Assembly (NCBI GenBank): GCA_021299735.1
Contig: JAJTEM010000021.1
Coordinates: 1 to 62,434, forward strand
Source: Burkholderiales bacterium
GTDB taxonomy: Bacteria; Pseudomonadota; Gammaproteobacteria; Burkholderiales; Burkholderiaceae_B
Direction: 5' to 3'
DNA length: 62,434 bases
Part shown: positions 18,832 to 27,785 of the stretch, one piece after another
How positions within the stretch are numbered: position 1 is the first letter of the stretch
Layout: every line of letters begins with the position of its first letter
Position numbers and translations under genes: made by a program
The notes under the pieces: generated by a model
The model's database searches: none
What the model was told of the DNA's origin: nothing
The model's input: only the letters and a program-made list of their open reading frames with translations

Positions 18832-19742
18832 CCAAACACACTGCCTTTTTGGTGCACATCGTAGGGCGGGTGCTGAATGGTCAGCGCTGTTTCACCCGCG
18901 TCATTTTTCACTGTGAAAGTAGCGCCGCTTTGCTCGGCATCTTCTACCGGCAGCTCGACCAGCAAGTGTTGTTGGCCATTGAAGGCAACGGCGGTGGCCA
19001 CTGCACCGGCGGGCTCATTGTCTTTTCCGGCTAGCCATACATCCTGGCCTGCAGTCACCGAAGCCGAACCGGCGGCAGTGGCCTGAAATACACGTCGCTT
19101 TACCTTTCCAAGGTAGTGGCTTCTGGCCACGATTTCCTGCCCTGGGTAACAACCTTTGCTGAAACTGACACCGCCTACCAAATCGAAATTAATGGCTTGC
19201 GGGATAAACATTTCTACCGTGGGATGCGACACGTATGCAATACCCAATTGCTGCAGGGCGAATTCAAATTGGTCGTCAGCGCTGGCTTGTTCGGCTTGCC
19301 CGGGTTGTTCACCACCGGCCACTAGCTGAAAACCGGGTGTGATGCCGTTCAAGGCACGCAGGCTGGCCGCAGCATTGCCTTGAGCATCCCATTGAACCCG
19401 CATGGGCGAATCAAGTCCCGACTCAGGCAAAAAAGCGAGTTGATATTCACCTGTACAGTCGCGCACTTTGCACTTGCTGCGCAGTACAAACATGCTCAGG
19501 CGTTTGACCAAGGCTGTAACGGTTTCTTTGCGGCAAACCAAGAATACTTGTTTGCCTTGGCGCAGCACAAAAAAACTGCCCAACAAGCGGCCTTTTGCGG
19601 TGCACAAACCTGCCAAACGCAGCTGGCTTTCAGCCATGCCGGCAATGTCATTGCTGAGTTGTGATTGAAGAAAAGTCACTGCGTCGTCTCCGTCTACGCC
19701 AATGACACCCCAACGCGATAAAAACTGTGCAGACATGCTCAA
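18828..19742 (-). CDS. ygfZ: Folate-binding protein YgfZ (iron-sulfur repair)
   Basis: This 304-residue protein of the GcvT-like family uses tetrahydrofolate in maintaining certain iron-sulfur enzymes. The hallmark KGCYPGQEIVAR is present, with the conserved Cys. The N-terminal region (WGVIGVDGDDAVTFLQSQLSNDI) is also typical. It is the first gene of the minus-strand ygfZ-DUF4936-NRDE operon and diverges from mltG across 137 bases. Confidence 0.93.
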   Translation of the reverse strand: MSMSAQFLSRWGVIGVDGDDAVTFLQSQLSNDIAGMAESQLRLAGLCTAKGRLLGSFFVLRQGKQVFLVCRKETVTALVKRLSMFVLRSKCKVRDCTGEYQLAFLPESGLDSPMRVQWDAQGNAAASLRALNGITPGFQLVAGGEQPGQAEQASADDQFEFALQQLGIAYVSHPTVEMFIPQAINFDLVGGVSFSKGCYPGQEIVARSHYLGKVKRRVFQATAAGSASVTAGQDVWLAGKDNEPAGAVATAVAFNGQQHLLVELPVEDAEQSGATFTVKNDAGETALTIQHPPYDVHQKGSVFG

Positions 19743-19879
19743 ATCCTTTGTAACAATCTAAACAACCATTGTAGGTAAGCCATGGAAAAAACTTTCCCGC
19801 TATCATGAACGGCAATGTCCACATTGTAGTGGCTTCTGGTAAGGTCTCGCCTTCCAATAACCCAAGGTGAAGCAAAGTC

Positions 19880-20923
19880 GTGCGCAAAGGTAAAAAAATA
19901 AGGACTGCATTGAAGAAAACTGTAACAGGCTGGCGATGGTTCAAACGAATTCTGATCGCTGGTGTTGTTGCGTTGTCTGCTGTTATTGTTGGTATTTACT
20001 TTGTTTTGAACCTTGAAATTAACCGCCGTCAGCCGCGCGTGGATGCGCATGTGAGTGCGGGATTGGGCGCGCGCGCAATAGCCAATGAATTGATTCAACA
20101 GGGCTTGGATGTGAGCCCCGCTCTTTTTGTATTGGCCGCCCGGTTAACGGGTAGCGCAGGCCAATTAAAAGCCGGGCGTTATGAATTGCCTGAAGGAATC
20201 AGCACCCTGGATTTGGTGGATTACCTGAGCAAGGGGCAGGGCGTGCTTAGCAGTGTTACCTTGGTCGAGGGGCAAACTGCCAGCGCTCTTTTGGTGAAAT
20301 TGCGTGCCCAGCCCGATTTGATTGATGATTTGCAAGGCATGGATCAACGCGCGATTGCCAAAAAATTTGACCTGGAAAGCGCAAGCCTTGAAGGCTGGAT
20401 TTACCCAGATACTTACAAGTTCTCGCCGGGCTCGAAGCTATCGGAATTGCTTGGCAGGGCAGTGCGACTGCAGCAGGCAGAGCTTGAAAAGGCATGGCTA
20501 CAACGAGATCCCCAAACACCGCTAAAAACACCTTATGACGCGTTGAAAATGGCTTCCATTGTTGAAAAGGAAACCGGCCTTGCCAGCGATCGAGGAAAGG
20601 TGGCCAGTGTTTTTGTAAACCGCTTGCGCGTGGGTATGTTGTTACAAACCGACCCCACAGTGATTTATGGCGTAGGTGAAACATTTGATGGTGACTTAAC
20701 CCGCAAACACCTGCAAACCGACACACCTTACAACAGCTACACGCGTGCGGGTTTGCCGCCAACGCCAATTTCAAATCCCGGCAAGGCGGCGCTTTATGCT
20801 GCGGTGAACCCTGACAAAACGCCATATTTTTATTTTGTGGCCAAGGGTGACGGCAGCAGTTATTTCAGCAAGAATTTGAACGAGCACAACAACGCTGTGC
20901 GCAAATACCAGTTAGGGCGGTGA
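19880..20923 (+). CDS. mltG: Endolytic murein transglycosylase MltG
   Basis: MltG cleaves nascent peptidoglycan strands at the inner membrane and is thought to set glycan length. The 347-residue protein has a short basic cytoplasmic tail, one membrane span at about residues 26-48, a LysM-like region, and the YceG catalytic domain with Glu in ASIVEKETGL. It ends with TPYNSYTRAGLPPTPISNPG, another family signature. The start is GTG 19880; AAGGTG nearby may serve as ribosome site. tmk follows after 7 bases. Confidence 0.94.
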   Translation: MRKGKKIRTALKKTVTGWRWFKRILIAGVVALSAVIVGIYFVLNLEINRRQPRVDAHVSAGLGARAIANELIQQGLDVSPALFVLAARLTGSAGQLKAGRYELPEGISTLDLVDYLSKGQGVLSSVTLVEGQTASALLVKLRAQPDLIDDLQGMDQRAIAKKFDLESASLEGWIYPDTYKFSPGSKLSELLGRAVRLQQAELEKAWLQRDPQTPLKTPYDALKMASIVEKETGLASDRGKVASVFVNRLRVGMLLQTDPTVIYGVGETFDGDLTRKHLQTDTPYNSYTRAGLPPTPISNPGKAALYAAVNPDKTPYFYFVAKGDGSSYFSKNLNEHNNAVRKYQLGR

Positions 20924-20930
20924 CTGCATC

Positions 20931-21581
20931 ATGAAAAAGCAAAAACAAGGTTACCTGATCAGCTTTGAGGGCGTTGATGGTGCGGGAAAAACCTCGCACA
21001 TCGGGCGTGTAAAGGCGCGCTTGCAGGAATTGGGCTTTGAATGCCTGCAGACCCGGGAGCCCGGTGGCACGCCCGTAGGTGAAGCGATTCGGGAATTGGT
21101 ATTGCACCACCAAATGGATGTAAACACGGAGTTACTTCTCATGTACGCCGCTCGGCGACAACACATGGTCGAGACCATTCAGCCCGCACTTGATCGCGGG
21201 GTTTGGGTGATTACAGACCGGTTTGAGGACAGCAGCTTTGCTTACCAGGCGGGTGCAGGCGGTGCCACTTGGGAAAGTTGTCAACAACTGAGCAAATGGG
21301 CTTTGAAAGGTTTTGAGCCGGCCCTTACATTTCTGTTTGATTTGCCGATTGCTGTTTCTCAAAGCCGCCTACAGGGCAGGGCAGGGGCCAGCGACAAATT
21401 TGAAGAAAAACCAAGCAGCTACTTCGAAGCGGTTCGCGCCGGCTTTATTAAGAGGTCTCAGCTAAACCCTCGCCGCATTCGCCTGATCGACGCACAGCCC
21501 CCGGAAGACGAAGTGGGTGCAACCGTGCTGGCCGAGCTCGACAAATTCCTGCGCACACATTTAACCCCGGGGTCGGCATGA
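20931..21581 (+). CDS. tmk: Thymidylate kinase
   Basis: Tmk phosphorylates dTMP to dTDP. The 216-residue enzyme has the P-loop FEGVDGAGKTSH, the DR(Y/F) segment TREPGGTPVGEAIR and ITDRFEDSSFAYQ, and a LID region. Length is usual. It overlaps holB by 4 bases; mltG-tmk-holB is a widespread proteobacterial operon. Confidence 0.96.
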   Translation: MKKQKQGYLISFEGVDGAGKTSHIGRVKARLQELGFECLQTREPGGTPVGEAIRELVLHHQMDVNTELLLMYAARRQHMVETIQPALDRGVWVITDRFEDSSFAYQAGAGGATWESCQQLSKWALKGFEPALTFLFDLPIAVSQSRLQGRAGASDKFEEKPSSYFEAVRAGFIKRSQLNPRRIRLIDAQPPEDEVGATVLAELDKFLRTHLTPGSA

Positions 21582-22573
21582 GCACTGCAAGTTGGTTGTT
21601 GCGTGCCCAAAAACAACTGGGAAATTTGATGCAGGCCACAACCGCGCCAATACTGGTACATGGTCACCAGCCCAAGGGGTTTTATGAACTGGTAGGCCAA
21701 CACTTGGCTGAATCGCTTTGCGAGGTGAGCACGGGAAAAAAGCCATGCCTTCAATGCCCAGGTTGCCACATGCGCCTTGCAGGTAACCACCCTGATTTGC
21801 GCTATTTGATGCCACAGGCTGTGGCGCTGGAACTCGGTTTTAATGTGGAGGTAAAAACTGGCGTTAAACCGAGTCAGGATATTCGAATAGACGATGTGAG
21901 GGATCTTCAAAATTATTTCAATACTGCATCAAGCCGGGGTGCCTCCCGTTATGTGGTGGTTTATCCCTTCGACAACATGAACGCCAACACCGCCAACGCG
22001 CTGCTTAAAACGTTGGAAGAGCCGGCCTATGGCCTTCGATTTGTGCTTGTTGGCAGCCGAGTTGACAAATTATTGCCCACTATCCGCTCCCGTTGCCAGG
22101 AGTTAACCATGCCCATGCCGGCGATTTCGGAATGCCTGGCCTGGCTGGAGGCGCAGGGCGTACAACAGCCTGATGTAGCTTTGGGTGTAGCAATGAACGA
22201 TCCATTTGAGGCACTAAGCCTGGCAAAAACTGCAGTAGATCAACTTGAATTGCGCAAAAAGTTTCTGGAATGGTTGGCCAACCCCGACCAGCATGCTAAC
22301 CCCCCGGCCGGGCTTGAAAAAGTTGGTCTGCCTGTTGTACTTGAACTGGCCATGCGCCTGTGTAGCGATTGCGTGGCACAAGCCAATGGTTTGAAAGGGA
22401 TCAATTTCCCTTGGTTGGCACCTAAGCTAATGTGGGTAAAATCAATTGGTATTGACCGCTTTAGTCGGCTTTATGAGGCTTTGCAGAAAGAATTTCGGGT
22501 GGCAAACCATCCAATTAACCCCCGTTTGGCGCTAGAGTATGTGGGGCAACAATGGCAAACTCTAACCAAGTAG
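21578..22573 (+). CDS. holB: DNA polymerase III subunit delta'
   Basis: HolB is the delta' subunit of the clamp loader. The 331-residue AAA-like protein has the zinc-binding cysteines CLQCPGCHMRLAGNHPD at about residues 50-66, the stretch NTANALLKTLEEP and the SRC motif (TIRSRCQEL). As expected for delta', the P-loop is degenerate. Its ATG overlaps the tmk stop. Confidence 0.93.
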   Translation: MSTASWLLRAQKQLGNLMQATTAPILVHGHQPKGFYELVGQHLAESLCEVSTGKKPCLQCPGCHMRLAGNHPDLRYLMPQAVALELGFNVEVKTGVKPSQDIRIDDVRDLQNYFNTASSRGASRYVVVYPFDNMNANTANALLKTLEEPAYGLRFVLVGSRVDKLLPTIRSRCQELTMPMPAISECLAWLEAQGVQQPDVALGVAMNDPFEALSLAKTAVDQLELRKKFLEWLANPDQHANPPAGLEKVGLPVVLELAMRLCSDCVAQANGLKGINFPWLAPKLMWVKSIGIDRFSRLYEALQKEFRVANHPINPRLALEYVGQQWQTLTK

Positions 22574-22609
22574 CTTGTAGAACGATTTTCTTTCTGGATA
22601 CCGATCGCC

Positions 22610-22993
22610 ATGACCAGTAATTTAATGAACAACCCACGTAGCAACAAAGATGCAAACCGCCCATGGATGCTTTCGTTGACTTTGGTTGACAAAAATACTG
22701 CAGCTAATCTTTACATGCCCTTCATTAAAGGTGGGGGGATATTTGTCGAGAGTGACAAGGAATACAACCTGGGAGACCCCGTGTTTGTGTTGTTGACGGT
22801 GGGAGACGAGGCGAAAAAATTTCCAATTAATGGCAAAGTAGTGTGGATTTGCGGTGCAAATGCACGTGGTGACAAGGCTCGCGGTATCGGAATTCAGTTC
22901 CCGAAAGACGACACAGGAGAGGGTGTTCGTGTGGCAATTGAACAAATGATAGGTAAAATGCAAAGCTCCATGAAGAAAACAGCAACCTTGTAG
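22610..22993 (+). CDS. PilZ domain protein
   Basis: This 127-residue protein fits the single-domain PilZ family that follows holB in many proteobacteria and is related to type IV pilus protein PilZ. It contains the YNLGDPVFVLLTVGDE and GKVVWICGANARGDKARGIGIQF segments. The c-di-GMP-binding RxxxR motif is not evident, as in true PilZ, so it may act by protein contact in pilus assembly rather than nucleotide binding. It overlaps tatD by one base. Confidence 0.85.
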   Translation: MTSNLMNNPRSNKDANRPWMLSLTLVDKNTAANLYMPFIKGGGIFVESDKEYNLGDPVFVLLTVGDEAKKFPINGKVVWICGANARGDKARGIGIQFPKDDTGEGVRVAIEQMIGKMQSSMKKTATL

Positions 22994-23778
22994 TGTTTAC
23001 CGATTCACATTGTCATCTTGATTTTCCCGGTCTGGTCGAGCAACTCCCGGACATTTTAAGTCGAATGCAGGCAGCGCGGGTAAACCGCGCCTTGTGCATT
23101 TCGGTTCAGCTTGAAGACTTCCCGAAAGTGCTTACACTGGCTGAAACTTACCCTCAACTGTGGGCAACTGCTGGTGTGCACCCTGATTACGAAGACATCA
23201 CCGAACCCACGGTGGAAAAATTGCTTGAACTGGCTGATCATCCCAAAGTGATCGGAATTGGTGAGACAGGCTTGGATTACTTTCGTCTGAAAGGTGACCT
23301 GCAATGGCAGCGGGAACGTTTTCGGGTGCATCTGCGGGCGGCCAATATATGCAAAAAGCCTGTGATTGTTCACACGCGTGCGGCGGGAGACGACACCTTG
23401 AACATTCTTTCTGAAGAAAACGTTCAAGGTTGTGGCGGAATTATTCATTGCTTTACCGAGTCGCTCGATTTCGCGCGCAAAGCCCTGGATTTAGGCATGT
23501 ACCTCTCGTTCTCGGGCATTATCAGTTTCAAAAATGCAGCGGATATTCGCGAGGTGGCCAGGTTCGCACCCATCGACAGAATATTGATCGAGACCGATTC
23601 ACCCTACCTGGCACCTGTTCCACACCGAGGCAAAACCAATGAGCCTAGCTTTGTGCCTCATGTGGCCAAAGTGATTGCACAAGAGAAGGGCGTTGCAGTT
23701 GAAGAGATCGGGCTTCAGACCACAGCCAACTTCGACCGTTTGTTTGGTTTTGAACAACCTCGAGTGGCTGCAGTTTGA
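22993..23778 (+). CDS. TatD family hydrolase (DNase/metal-dependent)
   Basis: This 261-residue TIM-barrel hydrolase has the metal ligands of the family: DSHCHLD at the N-terminus, GIGETGLDY, PVIVHTRAAGD, GIIHCFTES and ETDSPYLAP. TatD proteins are metal-dependent 3'-5' exonucleases or related phosphoesterases. The start is GTG 22993, using the last base of the pilZ stop. The location after holB-pilZ matches the YcfH (TatD paralogue) position. Confidence 0.93.
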   Translation: MFTDSHCHLDFPGLVEQLPDILSRMQAARVNRALCISVQLEDFPKVLTLAETYPQLWATAGVHPDYEDITEPTVEKLLELADHPKVIGIGETGLDYFRLKGDLQWQRERFRVHLRAANICKKPVIVHTRAAGDDTLNILSEENVQGCGGIIHCFTESLDFARKALDLGMYLSFSGIISFKNAADIREVARFAPIDRILIETDSPYLAPVPHRGKTNEPSFVPHVAKVIAQEKGVAVEEIGLQTTANFDRLFGFEQPRVAAV

Positions 23779-24449
23779 AGCGGCGTGCCTTTGTAAACAG
23801 CCTGCTTTTGCTGGCGTTGCCGAGTGTTTCGCTAGCCGGTGCTTTTGACGATTTTTTCAAGTCGATCAAATTTGATGATGAGCCTGGCTTGCGCAAGCTG
23901 CTGCTGAAGGGCATGGATCCAAACACAATTAATGAGCAAGGCTTTCCCGCCCTTATTTACGGCATGCTGCAGGACTCACCAAGTGCAGTAAACGTATTGC
24001 TGTCTTCTTCAAAACTAGACCCCAATCAGGCGGACCGCCGCGGTGAAACACCACTCATGGTGGCATGCACCTTGGACAAGCCCGAGTGGGTTGAAGCCTT
24101 GTTGGCCAAAGGTGCCGAGACAGGCGAGGACGGGCAATGGACAGCACTGCACAATGCAGCAGCTTCGGGCTCTGCTCAATCCATCGAGTTGCTGGTCAAA
24201 GCGGGCGCTAAAATAGACTTGCTTTCGCCCAATGAGACCACACCACTGATGATGGCAGCCCGTGAGGGAAGGGAGGAGGCCAGCAGAGTGCTGTTGAAGT
24301 TGGGTGCCAATCCAGGTTTGATTAATCAGGCCGGTTACAACGCGGCCGGTTACGCCATGAAGGCAAATCGCAAAGAATTGGCGTTCGAAATCATGAGAAA
24401 AGAAAAGGCGCTGCGAACAGCGCCTTTAAAGCCTAACAAGACGAATTAA
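23775..24449 (+). CDS. Ankyrin-repeat periplasmic protein
   Basis: This 224-residue protein starts at TTG 23775, overlapping the tatD stop as TTGA. The N-terminus KRRAFVNSLLLLALPSVSLAGA is a signal peptide; a twin-arginine pair is present, but the Tat consensus is incomplete. At least four ankyrin repeats follow (for example RRGETPLMVACTLDKPEWVEALLAKGA and NETTPLMMAAREGREEASRVLLKLGAN, partly quoted), a protein-binding scaffold. Partner and function are unknown. Its 3' end contains a strong hairpin. Confidence 0.85.
   Translation: MKRRAFVNSLLLLALPSVSLAGAFDDFFKSIKFDDEPGLRKLLLKGMDPNTINEQGFPALIYGMLQDSPSAVNVLLSSSKLDPNQADRRGETPLMVACTLDKPEWVEALLAKGAETGEDGQWTALHNAAASGSAQSIELLVKAGAKIDLLSPNETTPLMMAAREGREEASRVLLKLGANPGLINQAGYNAAGYAMKANRKELAFEIMRKEKALRTAPLKPNKTN
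24404..24427 (+). terminator. Perfect hairpin inside the end of the ankyrin gene
   Basis: A 10-bp perfect stem (AAAGGCGCTG with CAGCGCCTTT) surrounds a CGAA tetraloop and ends in TTTAAAG. It lies 22 bases before the stop codon, so the terminator of the mltG-tatD operon may be embedded in the coding sequence. The T-tract is short. Confidence 0.55.
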
Positions 24450-24479
24450 TGCTTTCGCCTGATCGACGGGTGATCGTGA

Positions 24480-26006
24480 TTACAGGCTTGCCTCAAAATG
24501 TTTAACCAGGGTGCGCAAGTCGCCCGATGTAGAGGCAAGCTGCTTTGCGGCGTTGTCCAGGTCGTTGATTGCAGCCACGTTGCTTTCTGTTAGCGCACTC
24601 ATACGCTCCATGCTGTTGGCTACTTCAAGTGAGGCTTGGGATTGTTGCTCAAGCATGGCAGAAATGTCTTTCGCCGATTGTGCAACGCCACGGCTGGCCA
24701 CTTTGATGGCTTGCAAGCTTTCGCCAGCTTCTAAAATGAGTGTGGTACCTATGTTCACTTCGTCTACCGCACGGCCCATGGTCTCAAGGCCCTTGTTCGT
24801 GCCGCTTTGAACTTCTTGTACTGTCGCTGAAATTTCAGTGGTTGACTGTCGTGTCATTTCAGCAAGCTTGCGTACTTCGTCAGCCACCACGGCGAATCCG
24901 CGCCCCGATTCGCCAGCCCTGGCCGCTTCAATTGCAGCGTTCAACGCCAACAAGTTGGTTTTCTCGGCAATCTCGGTAATGGTGTGGGTTACGTTGCTGA
25001 TTTTCACCACAGCGCGGTTCAATTCCTCAATGTTTTGTTTGGCATCTTGCACAACATGCGCCACCTTTTGAGTGGCCTCGGTAGACTTGTCCATGCTTTG
25101 CGCACCTGTGTCCACTACATCCATGGCATTTTTCGCGTGTGCAGAACTCTTGCCCGTGGCTTCTGATATTTCAGACACAGACACAGACAGTTCCTCAAGC
25201 GCAGCCGCTACGCCATTGATACCGTCAGATTGTTGTTGTGAACGAGTCATCAAATTAACTGCCAACTGGCTTAGGTGCTCGGCGTTGTTCTTCACCTCAG
25301 AGGAGCCGGAGATAACATCAGCGATAATTGCGCGCAAATTCACCTGCATACTTTTGAATGCAGTGTGTACTCTATTGAATTCGCGTGTGCTGGATTCAGG
25401 AATTTCGTGTTTAAAGTTGCCTTCCGCCAAAGCTCGCATGGCCTGTAACATCGAGTTATTGGTGTGTTCCACTCGGCTTTTCAGCCACAACAACCCCAGT
25501 GCAGCGGCTATAAACGATGCTGCAGCACTGCTGTAGCTAAGGGCAGGGATATTAAACATGGAAAGCAGGGCGATTATTACCGGCAAAAAGCCCACGATTG
25601 CCAAATCAACAACGAACGGGCGCCCCTTGGTCGGCTTGGTGAACGGAAAGCTCGCAGTGCCTGCGTTAACCGCCTTGTAAAGTGCTTCCGCTTGTGCCTT
25701 TTGTGTGTCGCTTGGCTTCGAACGCACGGACATATACCCAATTTTTTCGCCATTCTGCGTCAGTGGTGTCACGTAGGCATCAACCCAATAGTAACCGCCG
25801 TCCTTGCAGCGATTTTTCACCAAACCCTTCCAGGGTTCATCCCGGCGTGCTGTGTCCCACAGGTCTTTGAAGGCATCGCGTGGCATGTCCGGGTGGCGTA
25901 CCACATTGTGCGGTTGGCCCAACAGTTCCTCAAGCGTGAAACCGGAAATTTCGACAAATGCAGGATTTGCGTAGGTAATGCGACCCTTCAGATCGGTTTT
26001 GGTCAC
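24480..26006 (-). CDS. Aer-like methyl-accepting chemotaxis protein with PAS domain
   Basis: This 508-residue receptor signals to the CheA-CheW complex. A PAS domain covers about residues 1-100 ([14 protein letters not shown] ... [11 protein letters not shown]), typical of Aer redox/oxygen sensors. Two hydrophobic stretches at about 135-185 form a membrane hairpin, a HAMP-like segment follows, and the methyl-accepting signalling domain ends the protein, with the hairpin tip [19 protein letters not shown]. The reading frame is open only from GTG 26006: an in-frame TGA lies 12 bases upstream, so the usual 15-20-residue N-terminal cap before [10 protein letters not shown] is missing or encoded otherwise. 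It may still be functional. Confidence 0.87.
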   Translation of the reverse strand: MTKTDLKGRITYANPAFVEISGFTLEELLGQPHNVVRHPDMPRDAFKDLWDTARRDEPWKGLVKNRCKDGGYYWVDAYVTPLTQNGEKIGYMSVRSKPSDTQKAQAEALYKAVNAGTASFPFTKPTKGRPFVVDLAIVGFLPVIIALLSMFNIPALSYSSAAASFIAAALGLLWLKSRVEHTNNSMLQAMRALAEGNFKHEIPESSTREFNRVHTAFKSMQVNLRAIIADVISGSSEVKNNAEHLSQLAVNLMTRSQQQSDGINGVAAALEELSVSVSEISEATGKSSAHAKNAMDVVDTGAQSMDKSTEATQKVAHVVQDAKQNIEELNRAVVKISNVTHTITEIAEKTNLLALNAAIEAARAGESGRGFAVVADEVRKLAEMTRQSTTEISATVQEVQSGTNKGLETMGRAVDEVNIGTTLILEAGESLQAIKVASRGVAQSAKDISAMLEQQSQASLEVANSMERMSALTESNVAAINDLDNAAKQLASTSGDLRTLVKHFEASL

Positions 26007-26097
26007 AATTGGAATTCAATTTACCCCTTTATGATACGAACACCAGTAACTTGCGAAGGCTCACAACAGAGGCCCAAATCTCCCTCAAATTTGGGGT

Positions 26098-26232
26098 TTA
26101 CCCATTTTTCCCAACCACGATCACTTTTGACTGCAAGCCCTCAATAATGTCTTGGCCCGCTGCAACTGCCTCAATCGGCCAGTCGGGATACACTGCACAA
26201 ACCACCAATGCAAAAAACATGAATTTGTACAT
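26098..26232 (-). CDS. Small secreted protein, hypothetical (44 residues)
   Basis: A short frame begins with ATG at 26232, preceded by GAGG 8 bases upstream, and encodes MYKFMFFALVVCAVYPDW followed by 26 further residues, ending at TAA 26098. The N-terminus is a plausible signal peptide. It lies 91 bases upstream of the chemoreceptor frame on the same strand. I recognise no family. The evidence is the ribosome site and the hydrophobic leader only; it could be a chance frame or the relic of a longer gene. Confidence 0.4.
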   Translation of the reverse strand: MYKFMFFALVVCAVYPDWPIEAVAAGQDIIEGLQSKVIVVGKNG

Positions 26233-26396
26233 AAGAATCGCCTCGAATAAAAGTATCAGACCCTATGTATGTTTTCGGTTATAACAGCATGGAAAGCATC
26301 GTCAGTATTGGTGGGGGTCACTCTGGGTAACCCATTGAACTTTTCCGGATGTATATTGGGAGCAGTACAGACACAATTCCATACCATGGAGACAGC

Positions 26397-27785
26397 ATGC
26401 AGCTATCCTTTCACGGTGCAAACCGAAAAGTAACCGGTTCTTGCACACTGATTAAAAGTGGCGGAAAGAAAGTTCTGGTTGATTGCGGTTTGCACCAGGG
26501 CGGGCACGAGGCGGAAGACGAAAATTTAAAACCCTTTGGATTTGATCCCGCCCAAATTGATTTTGTTGTTTTAACCCATGCACACCTTGACCACTGCGGA
26601 AGGTTGCCCTTGCTGCAAAAAATGGGTTTCAAAGGCGAGATTATTTGTACATCGGCCACACGAGAATTGGCACGGCTTATTCTGCTCAACTCCGCTCATC
26701 TTCAAGAAGAGGAGGCGCGTTACCAGGAAAGAAAAGCCGAGCGGCATGGCCACAATACCGATTACCAGCCCCTTTACAACTTGGTCGATACACTTTCCTG
26801 TTTCGACAGGTTTGGCCGCACTGCACACTACGAAGAGCCAATTGAACTGGCCCCTGGAATACGAATTACATTTTTTGATGCGGGGCATATTCTTGGTTCC
26901 GCAAGCGTGTTGTTTGAACTGGAAGAAGAGCAAATAAAGAAGAGGGTGCTTTTTGCTGGCGACATTGGTACAAAAAACCCGCCCTTGTTGAACCCTCCCA
27001 AGCCACCTGCCGATGTTGATGTAGTGGTCATGGAAACAACTTATGGTGACAGATTGCACAAGCCGCTTGAGCCTTCGGTTCAAGAGCTTTACGACGCAAT
27101 CAACAGCACCTTCGAGCGTGGTGGCAATGTGATTATTCCTACCTTTGCACTTGAAAGGGCGCAGGAGCTGTTGCACTACATCCGCATGGGCATTGAGCAG
27201 CGAGTTCTGCCAGCGAATATGCAGGTCTTTCTTGATTCACCCATGGCAATTTCTGCCACAGAAATTTTCAGGAAACATGTGCGTTCGTTTTCACCACGCA
27301 CTCAGCATCTGTTCCAGGGTGGGCGCGACCCGTTCAGCTTCAAGGGCTTGCATTTTGTGAAAGACAGCGCGGACAGCATGGCCTTGAATCGTATCAAAGC
27401 CGGTGCGGTCATTATGGCGGGTTCTGGCATGTGCAATGGTGGCCGCATACGCCATCACTTGAAACATAATTTGTGGCGCAGCGAGTGCAGTGTGGTGTTT
27501 GTGGGGTTTGCTGTAGAGGGTTCACTGGCACGCCGGGTAATTGATGGCGCAGAGCATGTGCGATTGTTTCGTGAGGAAATTCCAGTGCGTGCTGCCATTC
27601 ATACAATCAATGGTTTTTCGGCACATGCTGACCAACAGGAGCTTTTGAATTGGCATGCGAAAACCGGCAAACCTTCCCAAACATTCCTGATTCATGGTGA
27701 GGAAAATGCCATGAATATATTCGCTTCTAAATTGCGCGACACGCAAATTCACATGCCACATTTGCACACTGAATTCAGGATTTAA
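26397..27785 (+). CDS. Metallo-beta-lactamase/beta-CASP/RMMBL-family ribonuclease-like protein
   Basis: This 462-residue protein belongs to the CPSF73-like beta-CASP group. The zinc motif is LTHAHLDHCGRLP, with further ligands in FDAGHILGSASV and VLFAGDIG. The beta-CASP insertion lies in the middle (PTFALERAQELLHYI, GSGMCNGGRI) and the RMMBL end contains TINGFSAHADQQELLNW. Such proteins are metal-dependent RNA exo/endonucleases. I start it at ATG 26397 (MQLSFHGANRKVTGSC) with GGAG upstream. It overlaps the convergent P-type ATPase gene by 11 bases. Confidence 0.9.
   Translation: MQLSFHGANRKVTGSCTLIKSGGKKVLVDCGLHQGGHEAEDENLKPFGFDPAQIDFVVLTHAHLDHCGRLPLLQKMGFKGEIICTSATRELARLILLNSAHLQEEEARYQERKAERHGHNTDYQPLYNLVDTLSCFDRFGRTAHYEEPIELAPGIRITFFDAGHILGSASVLFELEEEQIKKRVLFAGDIGTKNPPLLNPPKPPADVDVVVMETTYGDRLHKPLEPSVQELYDAINSTFERGGNVIIPTFALERAQELLHYIRMGIEQRVLPANMQVFLDSPMAISATEIFRKHVRSFSPRTQHLFQGGRDPFSFKGLHFVKDSADSMALNRIKAGAVIMAGSGMCNGGRIRHHLKHNLWRSECSVVFVGFAVEGSLARRVIDGAEHVRLFREEIPVRAAIHTINGFSAHADQQELLNWHAKTGKPSQTFLIHGEENAMNIFASKLRDTQIHMPHLHTEFRI

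Noticed and set aside
25464..26147. A 227-residue plus-strand frame opposite the chemoreceptor
   Set aside because: It lies antisense to the PAS and membrane regions of a clear MCP gene and has an unnatural composition, so it is a shadow.
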